A stretch of DNA of 40,270 nucleotides from positions 1 to 40,270 of the IMG/VR virus record IMGVR_UViG_3300025000_000227. The stretch is one strand, 5' to 3'. How positions within the stretch are numbered: position 1 is the stretch's first letter; each line of letters opens with the position of its first letter. This DNA comes from a virus. Of this stretch, positions 38,637 through 40,270 are shown piece by piece. The position numbers and the translations under genes are program-made. A model generated the notes under the pieces. That model made no database searches and had not been told where the DNA came from. It saw only the letters and a list, made by a program, of their open reading frames with translations.

Positions 38637-38741
38637 TCACAGGATGGTCAAGGGCGAAATGTTGGGGGAATATTTATTACGCATAAGCGAACGTTGATAG
38701 TTCATCCATTGGCGCAAGGTATCGAGTATGTTGTGTAACAT
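38637..38741 (-). CDS. Possible 34-aa peptide
   Basis: Begins MLHNILDTLRQWMNYQRSLM at 38741 after GAGGTG, which is a good ribosome site. It lies in the otherwise non-coding region between terS and the RepL-like gene. No family is recognised, and it could be spurious. Confidence 0.35.
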   Translation of the reverse strand: MLHNILDTLRQWMNYQRSLMRNKYSPNISPLTIL

Positions 38742-39125
38742 GAAAACACCTCTTTTTTGTATTGTGCGGCGGTATTTTGGAAGGCTTTTTATTATCGGCG
38801 GGGTATGTGTGGGATATATACATACACCCCCACCCCCATCAAATATGACCATGCCAGGGTACACTCCCCCATGCCTATACCTACAACTACAGCCACAACT
38901 TACAGCCTAGCACAGTAGTACATAGCACTCAGCTAGTACCCAGCTACAGCGCTATAAGCCATAGCCAATATACTATAATATGGATTGGCATTTTACTCTT
39001 GATTACACGAAATTATATTTTCGCGTCATTACAATTGAACCTTATAATGTAGTAATATCAAGGCTTTTGAGGATTCGATGAAATTATAATTACACGAAAT
39101 ATAATAAAAATACTACATATAGTGG
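38742..39125. other. Non-coding region between small terminase and RepL-like genes
   Basis: Includes a C-rich stretch (ACCCCCACCCCCATC near 38825) and, at about 38880-38965, many short repeated words (CTACAGC twice, TACAGC, TAGCAC, CAGCTA twice, AGTAC twice). CCAAT and ATTGG arms surround a TATAAT-like word near 38965-38990. A candidate packaging recognition (pac or cos) site by position and repeats. Confidence 0.45.
39002..39100. repeat. Direct repeats ATTACACGAAAT
   Basis: Identical 12-mers at 39002-39013 and 39089-39100, 87 bp apart, each followed by an AT-rich tail. They lie just downstream of the terS stop. Possible terminase or regulator sites. Confidence 0.5.
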
Positions 39126-39659
39126 TTAGCCTGTCATGGATTTAAGCTGCTGTATCTTTTTGTCTAGCTCATTGACAAGGTCTGGTGTCGGCTCATGTCT
39201 CTCGCTAATCTGTGTAGGTTCACCAGAGGCCAAAGCTTGTTTATCATATATAGTGCCGAGAGCAATAGCTATATCCTTAATATTACTCATTTCAATGGCT
39301 CCAAGCTTACTTAACAATGCTTGTTTTTGCTTTTGTGTCATATCATCGCTGCTGGATATTTCATCTATAATAGCATCAAATTCAGCTTCATGGTCAAGGG
39401 CTTTATCAAATCGCTTATTTGCAAGCAAAAGAGCTTTCTGAACCACATTCCAGGCGTTATCAATAAACTCTTGCTTTTTTGTTGCTCTCGCTTGCTCATA
39501 ACTATCTGGATCACCTTCAATAATATCCTTCTTCAACTCATGCGCTGTACTATTTCCAATTCCTACCTGTTTAGCTATTTCCCTCTCGCTCACATCGGGA
39601 TTGAGATATATAATAGCCTTTGCGTGTTCTCGCTTTTCATCTGATAGTTTTGCTGCCAT
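39126..39659 (-). CDS. terS: Terminase small subunit, 177 aa
   Basis: The N-terminal helix-turn-helix (REIAKQVGIGNSTAHELKKD) recognises the packaging site. The central helical domain (about 55-130) is the oligomerisation region, and a short tail interacts with the large subunit. It is the first gene of the late operon, directly behind the late promoter. ATG at 39659 follows AGAGGTG. The large subunit is 1.6 kb downstream, an unusually wide separation. Confidence 0.82.
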   Translation of the reverse strand: MAAKLSDEKREHAKAIIYLNPDVSEREIAKQVGIGNSTAHELKKDIIEGDPDSYEQARATKKQEFIDNAWNVVQKALLLANKRFDKALDHEAEFDAIIDEISSSDDMTQKQKQALLSKLGAIEMSNIKDIAIALGTIYDKQALASGEPTQISERHEPTPDLVNELDKKIQQLKSMTG

Positions 39660-39785
39660 ACCTCAATCACCTCTTTCTTCTACATAAAAATAGAGCCATC
39701 CTCTCGGACAACTCTCACAATATTACGGCAAAATAAAACTGCATCAGCTTTCGCCTTTGCAGTTCATTAAACTTTCAATGATACC

Positions 39786-39791
39786 ATTATA
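39786..39791 (-). promoter_or_regulatory. Late promoter -10 box
   Basis: A perfect TATAAT on the minus strand with no good -35 box at the usual spacing (CACTTT). The ATTACC repeat array lies directly upstream, so an activator or alternative sigma factor is expected. Confidence 0.6.
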
Positions 39792-39813
39792 ACATGTCAT
39801 GTATGTAAAAAGT

Positions 39814-39868
39814 GGTAATATATCGGTAATTTACAGGTAGTTTTTAGGTAATTTTTGAGTAATACGGA
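39814..39868. repeat. Five 11-bp iterons upstream of the late promoter
   Basis: GGTAAT-type units begin at 39814, 39825, 39836, 39847 and 39858 (GGTAAT, GGTAAT, GGTAGT, GGTAAT, AGTAAT), exactly 11 bp apart. On the transcribed strand they read ATTACC. The array overlaps the end of the late-regulator gene. Confidence 0.75.
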
Positions 39869-40270
39869 TTTAGCACATATTCAAGTTTGTATTTAGCTTC
39901 CTTGTGCATCTGTCTCAACCGTTCCTCCGTGACGTCTTGCTTGTTTAGATATTGCTTATTAAAACTCGTCTCAATGTTTGCCCAGAATAGCCCTTCAAAG
40001 TATTTCAAATTGATTATGTACCTCTCTTGCTCTGTCAACGCTTTTAACGCATGTTCAACCTGTTCCACTTCTATCTCTATTGGTGCTATTCTGCTTCTAT
40101 CCTCCTTTATCCACTCTTCTAATAGTTCTTTTGTAACATCATTATTCTCGTTGTTTGCAAACGCTTCACGCTCAACCTGTGAGGTTGCGGAGTGTGCTGA
40201 TGGCATCCCAATTTCACGGTTATATAGCTTGTACCCATAAAACTCTATGTTGGGATCTAATAAGATTCTT
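39844..40270 (-). CDS. Sigma-region-4-like late transcription regulator (ArpU/RinA-type), C-terminal part
   Basis: Continues the gene begun at 163-1. The C-terminal 65 residues look like a sigma region 4 domain: ALTEQERYIINLKYFEGLFW, then EERLRQMHKEAKYKLEYVL. Proteins of the ArpU/RinA/phage-sigma-like groups at this place switch on late transcription. Its stop at 39846-39844 falls inside the iteron array of the late promoter, and terS follows. It probably binds those repeats and recruits polymerase, which is inference. Joined length is 169 residues. Confidence 0.82.
   Translation of the reverse strand, partial: RILLDPNIEFYGYKLYNREIGMPSAHSATSQVEREAFANNENNDVTKELLEEWIKEDRSRIAPIEIEVEQVEHALKALTEQERYIINLKYFEGLFWANIETSFNKQYLNKQDVTEERLRQMHKEAKYKLEYVLNPYYSKIT
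40191..40270. repeat. Terminal direct repeat, right copy (circle overlap)
   Basis: Exact second copy of bases 1-80. Joining the two copies restores a 169-residue gene read leftward from 163 through 1 and on from 40190 to 39844. Confidence 0.95.

Noticed and set aside
1-40270. CRISPR array or diversity-generating retroelement
   Set aside because: No regular repeat-spacer pattern, no cas genes and no reverse transcriptase were seen. The only tandem arrays are the 11-bp iterons and the 20-bp operators.

Overview
The window is a complete temperate bacteriophage genome, closed on itself. The first 80 bases are identical to the last 80, and a single coding frame runs through the join, so the unit is a circle of about 40,190 bp. 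It is AT-rich, has strong GGAGG-type ribosome sites, many GTG and TTG starts, a YopX-family protein, an XhlA-like protein and an attP built on a tRNA-Leu(CAG) end. These point to a Bacillota host, most likely a Clostridia species. The host itself cannot be named from the sequence.

Layout. Almost everything is read leftward (minus strand). (1) Lysogeny block, 14.2-19.1 kb: an AntA/KilAC-type antirepressor, a Cro-like regulator diverging from a short CI-like repressor, a tyrosine integrase, attP, a 75-codon gene under a LexA-like box, an orphan XRE regulator with tandem operators, and a divergent two-helix membrane protein. (2) Early block, 14.1 kb down to 0.4 kb: SNF2-type helicase and DNA methyltransferase, YopX, a membrane-anchored 3D-domain protein, a run of tiny genes, an SMC/RecF-like ATPase, a zinc-ribbon protein, a RecE/Cas4-like exonuclease, an ERCC4 nuclease, SSB, replication proteins, an MmcB-like protein and RusA. 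(3) A sigma-region-4-like late regulator, split by the contig ends. (4) Late block, 39.7 kb down to 19.1 kb: small terminase, a RepL-like winged-helix protein, large terminase, portal, scaffold, coat, decoration-type proteins, a deacetylase-like tail spike, adaptor, nozzle, fibre, two ejection-type proteins, XhlA-like protein, endolysin and holin.

The virion genes describe a short-tailed (podovirus-like) particle: portal, scaffold, P22-like coat, adaptor, nozzle and large internal proteins are present, and no tape measure, tube or sheath gene is seen. The repressor has no self-cleaving peptidase domain, so induction probably works through an antirepressor. The LexA-box gene beside attP and the AntA-type gene are the two candidates.

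Regulation is unusually legible. The late promoter carries five 11-bp-phased ATTACC repeats at the end of the gene for its likely activator. The RepL-like gene has two GTTCA-N5-TGAAC palindromes 21 bp apart. attP has two matched pairs of ATGTAGCCA arm sites around the tRNA end. A strong sigma-A-type promoter and a 14-bp inverted repeat surround the first of two in-frame starts of an ejection-protein gene. Terminator-like hairpins follow several late genes.
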